Notes: generated by a model from the sequence alone, not told the origin. Counted from the first letter of the stretch, positions 49,360 through 60,207 are shown. The stretch is 64,000 bases of DNA from Picocystis sp. L7 (GCA_020975725.1 QXJR01000007.1:769246-833245), one strand, 5' to 3'. Numbers and translations are program-made.

Positions 49360-52300
49360 TCATAGCTGAAAGTCATAGACATAGGTCACAGGATCGTAGA
49401 GCATACCCTTGACATGTTGCCCGCTGTACGATTCTGTCTTTCCATCTGTCCACATTACTTCCAATTGTCCTCCACTGTCATTGGTCTCCACTCCCTGATA
49501 GTATGCAGATTTGTGATCTCCCATGTGGAAGAACTCCTGTACCACACAGCCAAGCAGGTTTACTGGCATAGTCACTTTGGGCCTGCGTCGGGTTTGGTAC
49601 GGCAGTTTCGCGTAAGTCCAGGTGTTCACCATTACAGGTTCTGGCGATTGGAGGTATACTGTTTTCTTGTGTGTCCTGACAGCATCATAATTAGTTGGGC
49701 TGATGCCCTGCTCAGGTATACATCCATTGTTTTCTTCGAGCGGTAAGAATTCCTCCAGCAGGGTGGAAGTTTCATCCACCCAAAAGAAGCGTTGCGATGC
49801 ATCAGCCAGGTTGCTTTCAATCCAGTAACGTACGGGGCGCGTAGGAAATACAGAGTAGTCCCGTAACAAGTATCGTCGAATACGATAAGCGGCGGCTTCA
49901 TTTTGCATGGCTGCACTATCCGGTAGCGGCGCCGTAGCAGGCTGCGTATGCTCGTCCATGGGGAAGAGAGTAAGATCTGAATCTACCCAATGTTCCAATC
50001 TGTTGGCATGGATACGGTCTGAAAAGGAAGAGCCTGGTGGTAGGTCCAGTTGGTAGGCTCCATTCTTCAGCACTTTCTTGATGAGGTAAGGACCTACAAA
50101 GTAAGGGTCCAATTTGTGTTTGTCAGTGGGTCCCTTGAGCCCATACTGAACTTTTACCTTGTCACCCACAGCAAAGACCTTCTTCGGTCGGTGCGCCGTT
50201 GCTTCAGCCACTTTCTGTGCAGCCTTCAACAGATTCTCCTGCACAGCCTGATACACCGTGCGGTGTTGTTCCAGCAAGGTTGTAAATCTCCTGTCAAAAG
50301 TTGTGACCGTTTGATTATCAGCAGTTCCATCCCTTCTGGGTAGTTGAAGGTGCCATGGTAACCTGGATTGGCAGCCGTACAGCAGCTCAAAAGGGGAGTG
50401 CTTGGTAGCATCATGCACGGTATCATTATATGCATGTGCTGCTGCTTGCAAGTACTGATCCCAATGATGTTTGTCAGCACAAGTTGTTCGGAGGGTCTGC
50501 AGCAGCGTACGATGTTGCCGTTCAGCACCACCTTGTGACTGCGAGTGATATGGTGTCCCCGTAACATGACGGGCACCCAACGCTGCGCAGAATGCTTGGA
50601 ACAGCGCTCGATAAGCCGGTCCATTATCTGTATGGATATGCACAGGTGTGTGAAACCTGTAAATTAAATTGTCCATGAGACATTGAGCTTGTCTATGAGC
50701 ACTCCAGGTGGAATGGATGGGTATATAGATAGCATATTTGGTAAATCTGTCCACTACTGTCAGCACTGCGTTGTGACCCAGAACTGTAAGGGGCAAGTTC
50801 TCCACCATGTCCAGCACCACTGTGTGGAATGGGTAAGGGTAAAACCTCATCTCAGGACAGAGTGGTATGTGTCGCAACCGGTTACCTGGTTTCTGAAGCT
50901 GACAGGCAGGACAGCGAGCGACGAAGTGCTCGATGTGCGATCGAATCCCAGTCCAGGTGAAATGTCGCTTGGCGTCTGCGAGCGTACGGGCTGATTCAAA
51001 GTGTCGATGATCGTGTACCATGTGCAGCAACTCCTGTCGTAGAGCGTTATCTGCTGGTACCACCAAAACTGGTTGAGCGTTTGTCGATTGATCGAACAGT
51101 AAACCATCGCGAACAGTTGTGCCCTCCGGCGGTGCGTCCAGTAATTTCTGGTAGTCAGGATCCGCTTGAGCGGCGACGCGAATTCTGTCCAGTATGGGAG
51201 GTAACTGACCAGTAAGACCTGTACGCAACGATTGCGCTGATTGCTGATCTGTAATAGACGCGATTGACCCACACACAGTCCCAGCAGGACTGCGGCCGGC
51301 TAGCAGTCGAAGCGTCCGTGTGTTGTTCAGCCATCGGTGTAACATGTGTGCAATCCAACCCATGGGGAAGGCGTTGCCGCACATGCGCTGCCGGCTGGTT
51401 TCGCTGACGTTGAGCGCTGCAGTGTCACCAACCTGCATACCGACGAGTCTTTCTCGCTCGCTGATGGTCAGCGGGCGTAGAGTCCCATCTTGATCGTGCA
51501 CCCAGGTGGAACGTGAACGGTCGCTGTGCGAGCGTTCGCTGGCCATTAAAGTGGTGCACTTCAAGCGGGGTCGATTCAATGCGTCTAGCGGCACCTTTGA
51601 TCCAGGTTCTAGGCAATCCTGCCAGGTCATAGGTGTTGCCCCCCTGTGTTCAGGCTCATGCTTGAAGGGTGGTAGAGAGGTCCAGCACAGCCGGACTCGC
51701 GCTTGCGCACAATACTTTGAGAGGTCTTCGCATATGGGCTCTCCAAACCAGTGTGCAATCTTGTCCAGGTGGGTCTTCAAGTGCGCCGCAAACGGCGTGC
51801 ATTCCAATATGTAATCAGGCGATCGCAACCGTTCGTATATTTTTGCTACTGCTGTGAACAGTTCGCGCGTATCGTACAACCCAAGCGGCGGTTTCGAGGG
51901 ATCGGTGTTCGCCCTCGAGAATGGCTGACAGGGCACCCCAGCAATCAGCAGGTGGACTTGGGGGAGCTTCCGTCGATGCGCCAAGGCGGTCACATCGTCT
52001 CCATAGCGAAAGATGTCCTTACGTGTAAACAGGCCAGGCCGTGCCAAGCGAACCTGATGAAACACGCGTGCGATCACGCTGCGGCAATCCTGGTTCTCTT
52101 CCACTGCGATGTAATCCAAAGTAATGTTGCTTGATTCTGGTATCGCATGTTCCAGCGCACGCAAGGTGGTTCCCATACCTGCACATAAGTCCAGAATGCA
52201 GTACGTATCGGTGTCGTTGACCTTGGCTGAGTGCCTGGAAAGGTAATCAGGTCCAACATTCTCTGTGCCTGGTCTGTACTCCACCTTGAACGGGGCGAAG

Positions 52301-54351
52301 TAAGCCAGCTTTTCGATCCATCGCATTTCGCGCGGTGACAACTGCTCCGTAGCCTTTGTTCCAATGAACTGACTGGCCTTGTTGTCAGTGATGACAGTAA
52401 ACTGCTGGCCAAACAGGATGTGTCTCCAATGCTGCAGTGCATACAATATTGCACAGGTCTCTTTCTCAGCAGGATGATAGTTTTGCTGAGCTGTGTTGAA
52501 TTTCTTGGACCAGAACTCCACAGGATGCCAATTCCCTTGCTGGTCCTATTGCATTAAGGCTGCTCCCATTCCCACATCTGAAGCGTCGGTTTCGACCCGT
52601 ATAGGTCTGTCTTCATCGAAAAGCGCTAGTACAGGTGCTGTGGTCAGCGCTTTAATCAGTTCTTGATAGGCATCCTCCTGGGGCTCCTTCCAGTAGGATG
52701 CGAAGCCGTGCTTCAGGGCTGCTTGATTCAATTCTGTCAACGGGGCCGCCCGTTCCGCGTAGCGAGGAACGAATCGCATGTAAAACTGGCAGAGTCCAAG
52801 GAATGCCATGTTTTCACGCTGCGTGCGAGGACGCGGAAACTGTTTGATCTTGGACAGCAGGTGATCCGTGCACGCGAGCTGACCGTTGCGAATGCGGAAC
52901 CCAATCCATTCCAGTGTACTCATGAAAAAGTGGCATTTGGACCTTTTCAACCTGATATCGGCACGATCGCAGGTGGCAAAGAACTCTTCAAGATGTTTGA
53001 AGTGTTCTTCAACTGTTTCTGAGTGGACAAGGATGTCATCCATGTACACTTTTAGGTACAGTAGATGACCAAACACCCTGTTCATCATACGTTGGAACAT
53101 CGCGGGTGCGTTTGCTGCCCCCATGGGCATCACCTTCCATACAAACGAACCGAATGGGGTGACAACCGCTGTCTTGTCGATGTCGTCAGGGTGCATACGG
53201 ATCTGGTGAAACCCATCCAGGGCATCAAGCGATGAGAAGTACTTGGCTCCTCTGAGGTTTTGTAAGTAATCATCGATCCGCGGCAGCGGATATCTGTCTT
53301 TGATGGTTACATTGTTCAGCAGGCGATAATCGAAAACGACTCGCCATCCCCCATCCTTTTTTGGGACCAGGATCACTGGGGCACCCCAACTGGATCCTGC
53401 GCATAGGTCCATCTTTCCAGCCTCAACATACTCGGTCACCAGCTCTTTGAGGGCAGTCTGCTGTTGGGGGGATAACCTATAATAATTTCTGTATTGCGGA
53501 GTTGCTCCTTCCTCCACCTGGATCTTGAATGTTTCGCCCAGGACACGTTCCGAAGGCAGTTCTGTACGGGGCTCGAATAAATGCTTATACTGCTTGTTCA
53601 ACAGGTCATCGAGCCGCTGTCGATGAGCGTCGTCCAGGGGCCACTCATCGCTAACCTGGCTGTGCATGCTGCCAAAGTCTGAGTCTTCGCTGATGAGTTC
53701 CGGCGTTTTGTCCACAGGCTGAATCATGAGGAGTAGGCAGCCAGGCTTCTTCACCGCTTTACGTGCTTCGCTCCTGGGCACGATCAGGTCCAGTTTTCTT
53801 GAGGCAATGAACTGGTGGTCTCCGTAGACAGTAAATTTTGTGCCATGGTTGTCTCGCAGCACCATGCGGTGATTCTGCCAGTCCAGTGCTGTCAAGTGCT
53901 TATGACAGAATGTGGCTCCTAGAATACAGTCAAATGTTTCTAAGGGAGCAACTCCGAAGTCGATGCTGGATTGGAATCCATCGATCGAGAATCGAGCCTT
54001 TATTACTGGGGCAGTGTGAACCTGCTGGCCCACAGCCACGCTGTAATTGAAGGCTGTTGTTGTATACTGCCAGGACAGACCCTTTGGGTTAGCTTGCTGC
54101 AATTCTTTGAAGAGGCGTTCGCTAATGAAGCAGTAACTCGCTAGGGTGTCCAGGTAAGCTTGCGTTCTGACTTTGTGTGGTTTGTTTCCAAAGTAGGTTT
54201 CAGCAGCCAGGAATTCATGTCTAGGCCTGTCATTGGTGAGTGAATGCAGGCAGACTGGATTCCCATCCTTGGTAACCGGGGCGGCTGCAGGTTTCGCTCC
54301 CGGCTCCGTCCCGGCAACCGTAGTTACCGGACGGAGGGTCTTCAGTTTTTT
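49360..54351 (-). CDS. gypsy Pol (PR-RT-RH-C5 methyltransferase-IN), -1 frame, one in-frame TAG
   Basis: The frame is entered by -1 slippage at 54351-54345. It begins with KKLKTLRP, then a protease with DTLAS in place of the usual DTGAS. Reverse transcriptase shows WRVVFDYRLLNNVTIKDRYP, FSSLDALDGFHQI and VYMDDILVHS. RNase H starts at RVETDASDVGMGAALMQ, where a TAG (52546-52548) occurs, and continues HPVEFWSKKFNTAQQ and ITDNKASQFIG. A complete cytosine-5 methyltransferase follows (52203-51328), then the integrase HHCC finger (HDHRHFESA..., CPACQ) and its catalytic core (VLDMVEN, HTDNGPAYRALFQ, GGAERQHRTL). After the usual KVKVQYGLKGP/GPYLIKKVL post-integrase domain a ~200-residue extension ends with a possible Tudor-like module. 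The protease Gly-to-Leu change is odd. Confidence 0.93.
51328..52203 (-). other. Cytosine-5 DNA methyltransferase domain embedded in gypsy pol
   Basis: About 290 residues contain the C5-MTase motifs in canonical order. Motif I is ILDLCAGMGTTLRALEH (SAM binding). Motif IV is IAGVPCQPFSRAN with the Pro-Cys nucleophile (Cys codon 51930-51928). Motif VI is ILECTPF, with the catalytic glutamate but Cys-Thr instead of Asn-Val. Motif VIII is CAQARVRLCW (QxRxR). Motifs IX-X are RPLTISERERLVGMQ and RQRMCGNAFPMGWIAHML. The target-recognition stretch between VIII and IX is short, ~65 residues. No accessory CXXC, PWWP or BAH domain is visible. The layout with GNAxP is closer to bacterial Dcm/Dnmt5-free single-domain enzymes than to plant MET1 or CMT. 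Confidence 0.93.
52546..52548 (-). other. in-frame TAG inside gypsy pol at the RT/RNase H junction
   Basis: Context ATG CAA TAG GAC CAG. Conserved RNase H sequence continues immediately after it in the same frame. Confidence 0.88.
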
Positions 54352-55607
54352 GGGGCACCCATTACGGATGCCATTTTACAGGCTGCCTGGTCATGGCCGT
54401 AACGGCGGCAGCGCAGACACAGTGCATGTGCCAGGCACAGGTCCTTCTCTTCTGGAGACAGTTTCGCACCAAGGGGCTTGCTGGCCAGTTTGGTCTGCAC
54501 CTTGACAATAGAATTCTTCTGGTCTTCATCCAAATCATCAAAGCGCTTACGCTGCCGTTTGGCCGGTCCACTTCCACTGGATCCGCTGCCGTACTTCGTC
54601 GATGGGAGAGCGGCGGCCACTGCTGCTGTTGTCCGAGGAACAAAGCTCCGCTGAAGCTCCCGATTGCGACCGATTGTGGACTGTGGTTTCCAGGTGCTTG
54701 GTGACTGCCTCGTGTCCTTTCTGAATCGATCGTTCTCCTCCCTTTCCAACTTGAAGATGATGGCAGCAAGGTTCCCAGGCTCCATGTCAGGAGCCTTGTC
54801 CACTTCAACCAGGTGGTCCAGGTGCTTGTAGAGTGCACCTTGCAAGTAACTTGGGAGGCCATGCTGAAGACGGGCAGATATGTCATGCTCTGTGAGTGTG
54901 CGGCACACTGGTGAGGTGCTCACATTCACCACAAAGCTCAGTTGTACCAGCCTGTTGAGATACTGGAGAACATTTTCTGTCCGCTTCATACGGGCAGTAT
55001 GAAACTCGCGCCACGCCTCGGGACCAGGGTCTTGGCTTTGGAAAGTCTTGCGGAGGTACCGGTACAGGTCCTCTACGGACGCGAGGGAGGCTGGGTCCCG
55101 CATGATCAGATTTTGGACCGTGGCTTTTGCGGTGCCAGCGAGGGCTTGATTAATGGCCAGGACAAGTTGTTCCATTGGCCTATTGAAGGCATAAGCTTGA
55201 CACTAGCAAAGAACATCCCTATACCAGTAGGTGAGGGCATAGGGGTTGTCCTCGAGCTCGAGACCGGTGAACTTGTCCGGTTTCTCGAGCGACACCTTCG
55301 ATATGTTCTTCGAATCTTGAAGGGCTGTACCATATAGACTTATCAAGTGCGGCAAACCTTCACGCTCTGATGGAACCATGTCCATCAAAGCTTTCGCATC
55401 CGCTTCCGCTTGGTGAACCCCTTCGGTAGGGTGCGTTCCTTCTTCGCCATCAGTTTCTTCAACTTCCATGGCTTCCGATGCTTGAAGTTCTTCAACAAGT
55501 TGCTGAAGCTCTGCAACTTTAGCTTCTAGAGACCTCTTTTGGTCTCTTTCTTGCTCAAGCTCCCTTCGTAGGGTGCCCATGCGGGTGGCATGGTCCCCTT
55601 CCTCCAT
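54342..55607 (-). CDS. gypsy Gag, interrupted by one in-frame TAG
   Basis: The ATG at 55607 starts MEEGDHATRMGTLRREL, a coiled-coil segment rich in Glu, Gln and Leu. It is followed by an acidic linker and the KPDKFTG...NPYALTYWYRDVLC segment, where a TAG occurs (55203-55205). The same frame continues through the capsid region (DLYRYLRKTFQSQDPGPEAW, EFHTARMKRTENVLQYLNRL) and a CCHC knuckle, CLRCRRYGHDQAAC. It ends TGA at 54342, three bases after the slippery heptamer. Without the TAG the protein would be about 420 residues. Confidence 0.88.
54345..54351 (-). promoter_or_regulatory. -1 programmed ribosomal frameshift site (A AAA AAC)
   Basis: In the gag frame the codons read CCA AAA AAC TGA. 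The heptamer A AAA AAC is a classical X XXY YYZ slippery site, the gag stop follows at once, and pol lies precisely in the -1 frame. Downstream sequence is GC-rich (GTCCGGTAACTACGG and on) and could form the stimulatory structure. Confidence 0.8.
55203..55205 (-). other. in-frame TAG inside gypsy gag
   Basis: The frame is open for ~134 codons before and ~287 codons after this single TAG (context TGC TAG TGT). Confidence 0.85.
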
Positions 55608-55653
55608 TCCGTGGTAAGCAAGCGAAGTACAAACAAAGCTCAAGCTTCGACAG

Positions 55654-56753
55654 TGTTACAAAGTGTCCGTGAGGAGCACTTTTACACACGTTTCGCTCTG
55701 ATGAGCTTCGAGCTTCCACGGGCGAAGGTGGGAGAGGCCGGTTGGGCCTTGAAGCGATTCCTTTCTTGTTCTCGCAAAGGGGGGGTTCTTCGGCTCCCTA
55801 GCAAGAGGGACACCGCGAGAAAGCTTCCGGTGGTCTTCAAGAGCAGTTGGCGTGTGAAAAATGGCGCGCCAAGCTCGTGGGAGAGGCGACGTGGCTCTCG
55901 ATGGTCAAGCAAGTTCTCTCTATTTCAAGGCAAGGGTGGCTCCCTAAGGGCCACCATAGGAGGGAGCGCTCCAAGCGGAGCTCCCTCTCAAACCAGCGGT
56001 TGCTGGTGGTCACGTGGACCCCGCGTCCCGATCGGACGGTTCAGCACTGAGCTTGTGATTCACCGAATCTATCCGGACAACATCCTCACCCTTCGTTGTC
56101 CCTTGAAAGATTCCGAAAGATTCGCCCGTTGCTAGGTCCCTTTGTTGTCCGAATAGTCTTTCTCAGTGGGTTTTGGGTGAGAGAGATCGATAATTATCAC
56201 CAGTAATTCACTACCTAGTATTACAGTTCAACTCACGAGCGTGTGAGTCACAAACCAGGTTCCAAGTTTGACTATACGTGTGTTCCAACGGTTCCAGTTG
56301 CCGTGCTCTTCAGGTCTTCTCGTAGGCTCACGAGTCCAACACAGCAGCAAGCGTCCACACTTCTCTCTACCAATCCCTTCTGACACTCCACTGGAGTATA
56401 TCAGGTGGGGGGCAGTGCAACAGTCCCATGCACTACAAGCTACCTACCACTGCAGTCTTCTGTGACGGGGTGACCCAGTCCCTTCGATCCCTTCCGAGAC
56501 TCGAAACCACCGGGGTGGGAGTATCTTCTCCGAACTGGGGTGACTCGAGTGAACCATCATGATTGTACCGAGATACAGCCAATTGACTAACACCCTTTCA
56601 GTCCCGGTTCTCCCGGGCAATTCGTCGACTAATCGAGAGATTAGTCCGGGGGGATGTCCAATGAACTGATCAGCAGTTGGGGTCTTGTGTCTAACTGCTA
56701 GTGGTACAAAGAAGAGCATGGCTTCAAAGGAGTCAGGCTTACCCGGCGTAACA
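55654..56753 (-). repeat. gypsy 5' LTR
   Basis: 1,100 bp, almost identical to 48232-49332. It drives leftward transcription of gag-pol. Confidence 0.95.
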
Positions 56754-56757
56754 GACC
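56754..56757. other. gypsy target-site duplication, right (GACC)
   Basis: Second copy of the 4-bp duplication. Confidence 0.8.
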
Positions 56758-57010
56758 GTGGGACTTAATAAACCATCCGAGCCAAGTATGTGGCCAAAGA
56801 AGGCTTGTTTCTTGTAGTCATGGAATTCTTCTTGCAATGTTTGCATGTCATCTTTGTAATAATAGATTTTGCAACGAGTGCATTGGATTTGTGCGTTTCC
56901 ATCAAGATCGCAACAATATGAGAAAGCAATCCCTCTCGACGAGCTCGCCTAAATAATGTTGTCGTTGAGGGGTGCACCATGCTCGTTGTATTTGCAAGGC
57001 GAGCATACGA
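56758..57010 (-). pseudogene. open frame interrupted by the gypsy insertion (unknown protein)
   Basis: Read leftward, the frame SYCCDLDGNAQIQCTRCK then YKDDMQTLQEEFHDYKKQAF and LGSDGLLSP runs up to the duplication. Across the element it resumes in the same frame at 48231 (HWQEFQRVALSLSCLETF and on) to a stop at ~48091. The Cys-x-x-Cys pairs suggest a zinc-binding module, also hinted at in another frame near 57000 (VCSPCK). The family is unknown and it may itself be transposon-derived. Confidence 0.4.
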
Positions 57011-59145
57011 TTTCACGCATGATGGAAGACATTAACCATGCTAAAAGCAAGAATATAAATGCATTGAAATAAGCAAGGAAGTCGCTTTGACACCTAGTAC
57101 ATATTTAATTGAATTTGGTAAGACAAACAAGCTTGGAAGTGTGAAGCCGACTGGCTGGCCGACGCCATCCAAAAAACGAACATCATGGAAAGACTAGACG
57201 ACGAAAGGGTATACGAGCCCGACTTGGTCTTTGGAAATGCTGAGCGACCATGGATCCCCTCACGCACTGGAACGGCCAGCGAGGCCTACTACGGTCCCTA
57301 TGAGACCCCAGTCTACAGGACTCGATCCTCAAGGCCCCATATGGAGAAAGGGCAATGGTGTCCCTTTGGATAGAATAGAGGAATTCGATTTTGGATCTTA
57401 TTAGAAGTAGAGTACGATAAAATAAGGGATCCATATGCTACATTTTCGACTCCTGTACGGTCCCTGCTCCATAAGGTACTCCTGTTCGTTTGTGGCGACT
57501 TGTTGCATAAGGCAGTGGCCTCCTCCTGTGAACGAGGCCCACCAGGGTCCGTCGAGACCCTGGCTTACGGGTCCGAACCACTAGGGCTACCCAGCTAGTA
57601 AGGGATATGATACCCCATTGGAGTACAACGGCCATATCAATCCGGGATCAGAACCAGTTTTCCCCGAGGCGTAAGGAAGCACGGTCACCTCGATCAGAAC
57701 GGGTTTCCTGTAAGGGGAACCGGGGACTTTGATCGAGACAGACCGAAGGGAACCAGCCGACCCCGTCCCAATCCACAATTGTGAGGGGTGGGCCTGAGGG
57801 GGCTGAACGGTGTCGAGCAAGTGACAGCTCACAGTCGCCCCGGGGCGAGCAAAATGGACGGTCAGGTGTGACTTAGAGGAGGACGAAGGCGGATAAGACA
57901 CCCCCTTTGCTCCAATTCCAACCGCCAGTGAGAGGCGGTGAGAGAGGTAGACCTATCGTCCCTCTTTGCTTTGCGATAGGTTTTGACTTTGCCAACCACC
58001 GGCGCGCCTCCTTCCGTCCTCCCTCGACGACTTGCTAAGGCCTACGCGCTTGCCCAACCACCAGGAGGTCGACCTCGCTAGGCACCACGCCTCGAGCCGG
58101 TTAGAAGGGGACTTTGTCCGCGAGTGCGAGGACCCTCGCCCAAGACCGGTGCACCGGCTCCTTCCCGACACACGCTCTCCTCCAAGGCACGTGTGTGAGT
58201 GTCCAAAACTCACGGACGCTTTGGCAACAGGAGCCTAATGGTCCACGAACGACCACCTCCACTCCAAGCGCTTCTTCCCCTCCTCTCATCTTCCGACACT
58301 TGTTCCTGTGCTTCTTTTCCATCTCTCGAGCGTTTCAATCCCCTCGTTCCGACCTTCTCCTGCTCTGTCCATGATTCCACGCGTGGTGTGACGCACCAGA
58401 TGCGTCTTCCTGGTCGGCACCTTCGTGGTGTATCCCCACGTGAACCCAGTGAAACCCGGGTTACGGGGGTTGTTTTCGCATGGGGGGCCCGATAGGGGGG
58501 GACTAGACCGATGTCCGAGATGTGCCTATCTGGGGAATCGGCCATCCCACAGTCCCTCATGCCGGGATGTTTCCAACCGTCCTATTAAAAATCACGAAGC
58601 CTATTTGCATTTTTCAGGCACATCCACCCCCCCAATCGCAATCGCAAAAACTTTCGTCCTCAACGCCCGAGGAGCCGCTAGGAGAGCTTGGCCCTTGGCC
58701 GCCTTGGGCAAATAAGGCTTGGAGCGACCATCCCCTGTGCGTGGCATCTCTAGGACCTCTCACGGGACTTTGTAATTGAACCACAACCTTCCAGAATCCA
58801 GCTCTCAAGCGTGCTCCCGTTCTCCGCGCGATTGAACCAACCACTGTGCTCTGCCTCACGACAATAACCCTCAACCAAGCGCGATGCATGGCAAACTGTT
58901 GCGCAAGCTACGAGGCGGAAGCACTACGATAGGCCTCACTGGCCATTGCAAACTCTGTGTAGGGTATCCAATTCCATTTTCCGCGATCGGGTCGATGTGG
59001 GGGCAGGAACTCAAACTGGCTCCATTACATTTGATGTCTTCAGCCCCTCCTGGAAGCGGAGGGCTTGGCGGTCGGAACCCAACAAAGGAGAGGATGCTGG
59101 AGCCCGTCTCACCAAGTTTGATAACTCCCACTCACATCAGACGGA
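57011..59145. other. 2.1-kb stretch, no gene recognised
   Basis: Short frames only. The part from 57420 to 57910 has long minus-strand frames with a repetitive, transposon-like feel but no recognisable domain; the part from 57950 to 58900 is GC-richer, also without recognised content. Confidence 0.35.
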
Positions 59146-60090
59146 TCAGTTGCATGCGGCTCCCCAGTCAGGCTGCTTTGTAGTTTCACCCGCGAATCCA
59201 GTACCTGCATCAAAGTTGGTTGGCTCTGGAGAAATCTGTGACACACACCAACCGGACAGGTCTTGGTCGAAGCTGCTGGCACCAGAGAACATGGCATCCA
59301 TGTTGGTCACTTGGCTGGTGTCCCAGCTCCCAATGTCTTGGTCAAAGCTGCCGGCCTCGAAGAACATGCTTCCCATGCTGGTCACCTGGCTGGTGTCCCA
59401 GCTCCCAATGTCTTGGTTGAAGTTACTGGCCTCGTCGAACATCTCCTCCATGTCGGTCACCTGGCTGGTGTCCCAGCTCCCGATGTCTTGGTCGAAGTTG
59501 CTGGCAGAAGCGAACATGCCAAGCATGTTGGTCACGCTGCTGGTGTCCCAGCTCCCAATGTCTTGGTCAAAGCTGCCGGCCTCGAAGAACATGCTTCCCA
59601 TGCTGGTCACCTGGCTGGTGTCCCAGCTCCCAATGTCTTGGTTGAAGTTACTGGCCTCGTCGAACATCTCCTCCATGTCGGTCACCTGGCTGGTGTCCCA
59701 GCTCCCGATGTCTTGGTCGAAGTTGCTGGCAGAAGCGAACATGCCAAGCATGTTGGTCACGCTGCTGGTGTCCCAGCTGCCGATAGACTGATTGAAACTG
59801 CCTTTGAGGTAGAACAGTTCACTCATGTCCGTGATCCCGGTCGTGCACGTACGGGCGAGTTCGGGATCGTTTTCGTCATCGTCGATCAAGGCATCCAGGC
59901 CGGCTCTGTCGCGTTTCGTGTAGGTTATCCCGTCCACCACGCCGGTTTCGCCCACGTCCGCGTCGGGACACAGTACGGTCACGCCATTGGCGGCCCGAAA
60001 AAACAAGCTCGGATTATCTCCTGCGAAGGCTTGTTGGAGGCCCGTTCCGACGAGCAGGAAGAGGGCCAGGAAAGAGGAAGACGTGGCCAT
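59146..60090 (-). CDS. Secreted BspA/DUF285-type leucine-rich repeat protein
   Basis: The 314-residue product starts with a clear signal peptide ([24 protein letters not shown] cleavage region). After a short N-terminal domain it runs through about nine ~25-residue repeats of the BspA/DUF285 type with consensus [20 protein letters not shown], ending with a Trp/Cys-containing cap (LSGWCVSQI). Such repeats are common in bacterial and mycoplasma surface proteins and recur, patchily, in microalgae; they are thought to mediate adhesion or protein contacts. A block of three repeats (~75 residues, 225 bp) is present twice in tandem and is identical or nearly so, indicating a recent internal duplication. 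The gene lies between transposons and the terminal satellite. Function here is unknown. Confidence 0.88.
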   Translation of the reverse strand: MATSSSFLALFLLVGTGLQQAFAGDNPSLFFRAANGVTVLCPDADVGETGVVDGITYTKRDRAGLDALIDDDENDPELARTCTTGITDMSELFYLKGSFNQSIGSWDTSSVTNMLGMFASASNFDQDIGSWDTSQVTDMEEMFDEASNFNQDIGSWDTSQVTSMGSMFFEAGSFDQDIGSWDTSSVTNMLGMFASASNFDQDIGSWDTSQVTDMEEMFDEASNFNQDIGSWDTSQVTSMGSMFFEAGSFDQDIGSWDTSQVTNMDAMFSGASSFDQDLSGWCVSQISPEPTNFDAGTGFAGETTKQPDWGAACN

Positions 60091-60207
60091 GGCGGATGCG
60101 TGGTGTGGTGGCGCGCGACCACACCGAACCTTCCTGGGCTTCTTCGACGGCGCAACACCTGGGCGGCGGGAAGAAGGTGGAAATGGGGAAGGAGGCAGGG
60201 GGATGGA

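Larger units (their letters stand above)
48232..56753 (-). mobile_element. Ty3/gypsy LTR retrotransposon carrying a cytosine-5 DNA methyltransferase
   Basis: An 8,522-bp element with 4-bp duplications (GACC) and two ~1.1-kb LTRs (48232-49332 and 55654-56753) that differ only at a G-run near 48357/55777 and one A/G site. On the minus strand each LTR starts TGTTACGCC and ends GTAACA. A purine tract (AGGAGAG) abuts the 3' LTR. Gag and pol are in different frames joined by a -1 slippery site. Pol order is protease, reverse transcriptase, RNase H, DNA methyltransferase, integrase, then a C-terminal extension. Two in-frame TAG codons (55203-55205 in gag, 52546-52548 in pol) are the only interruptions. 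Near-identical LTRs imply a recent insertion. Confidence 0.95.

Noticed and set aside
55203-55205. Reassignment of UAG to a sense codon in the nuclear code
   Set aside because: Host genes here end with TAG (for example the phosphatase at 46462-46464), and other conserved genes contain no internal TAG where a residue is expected, apart from the uncertain SPX junction.
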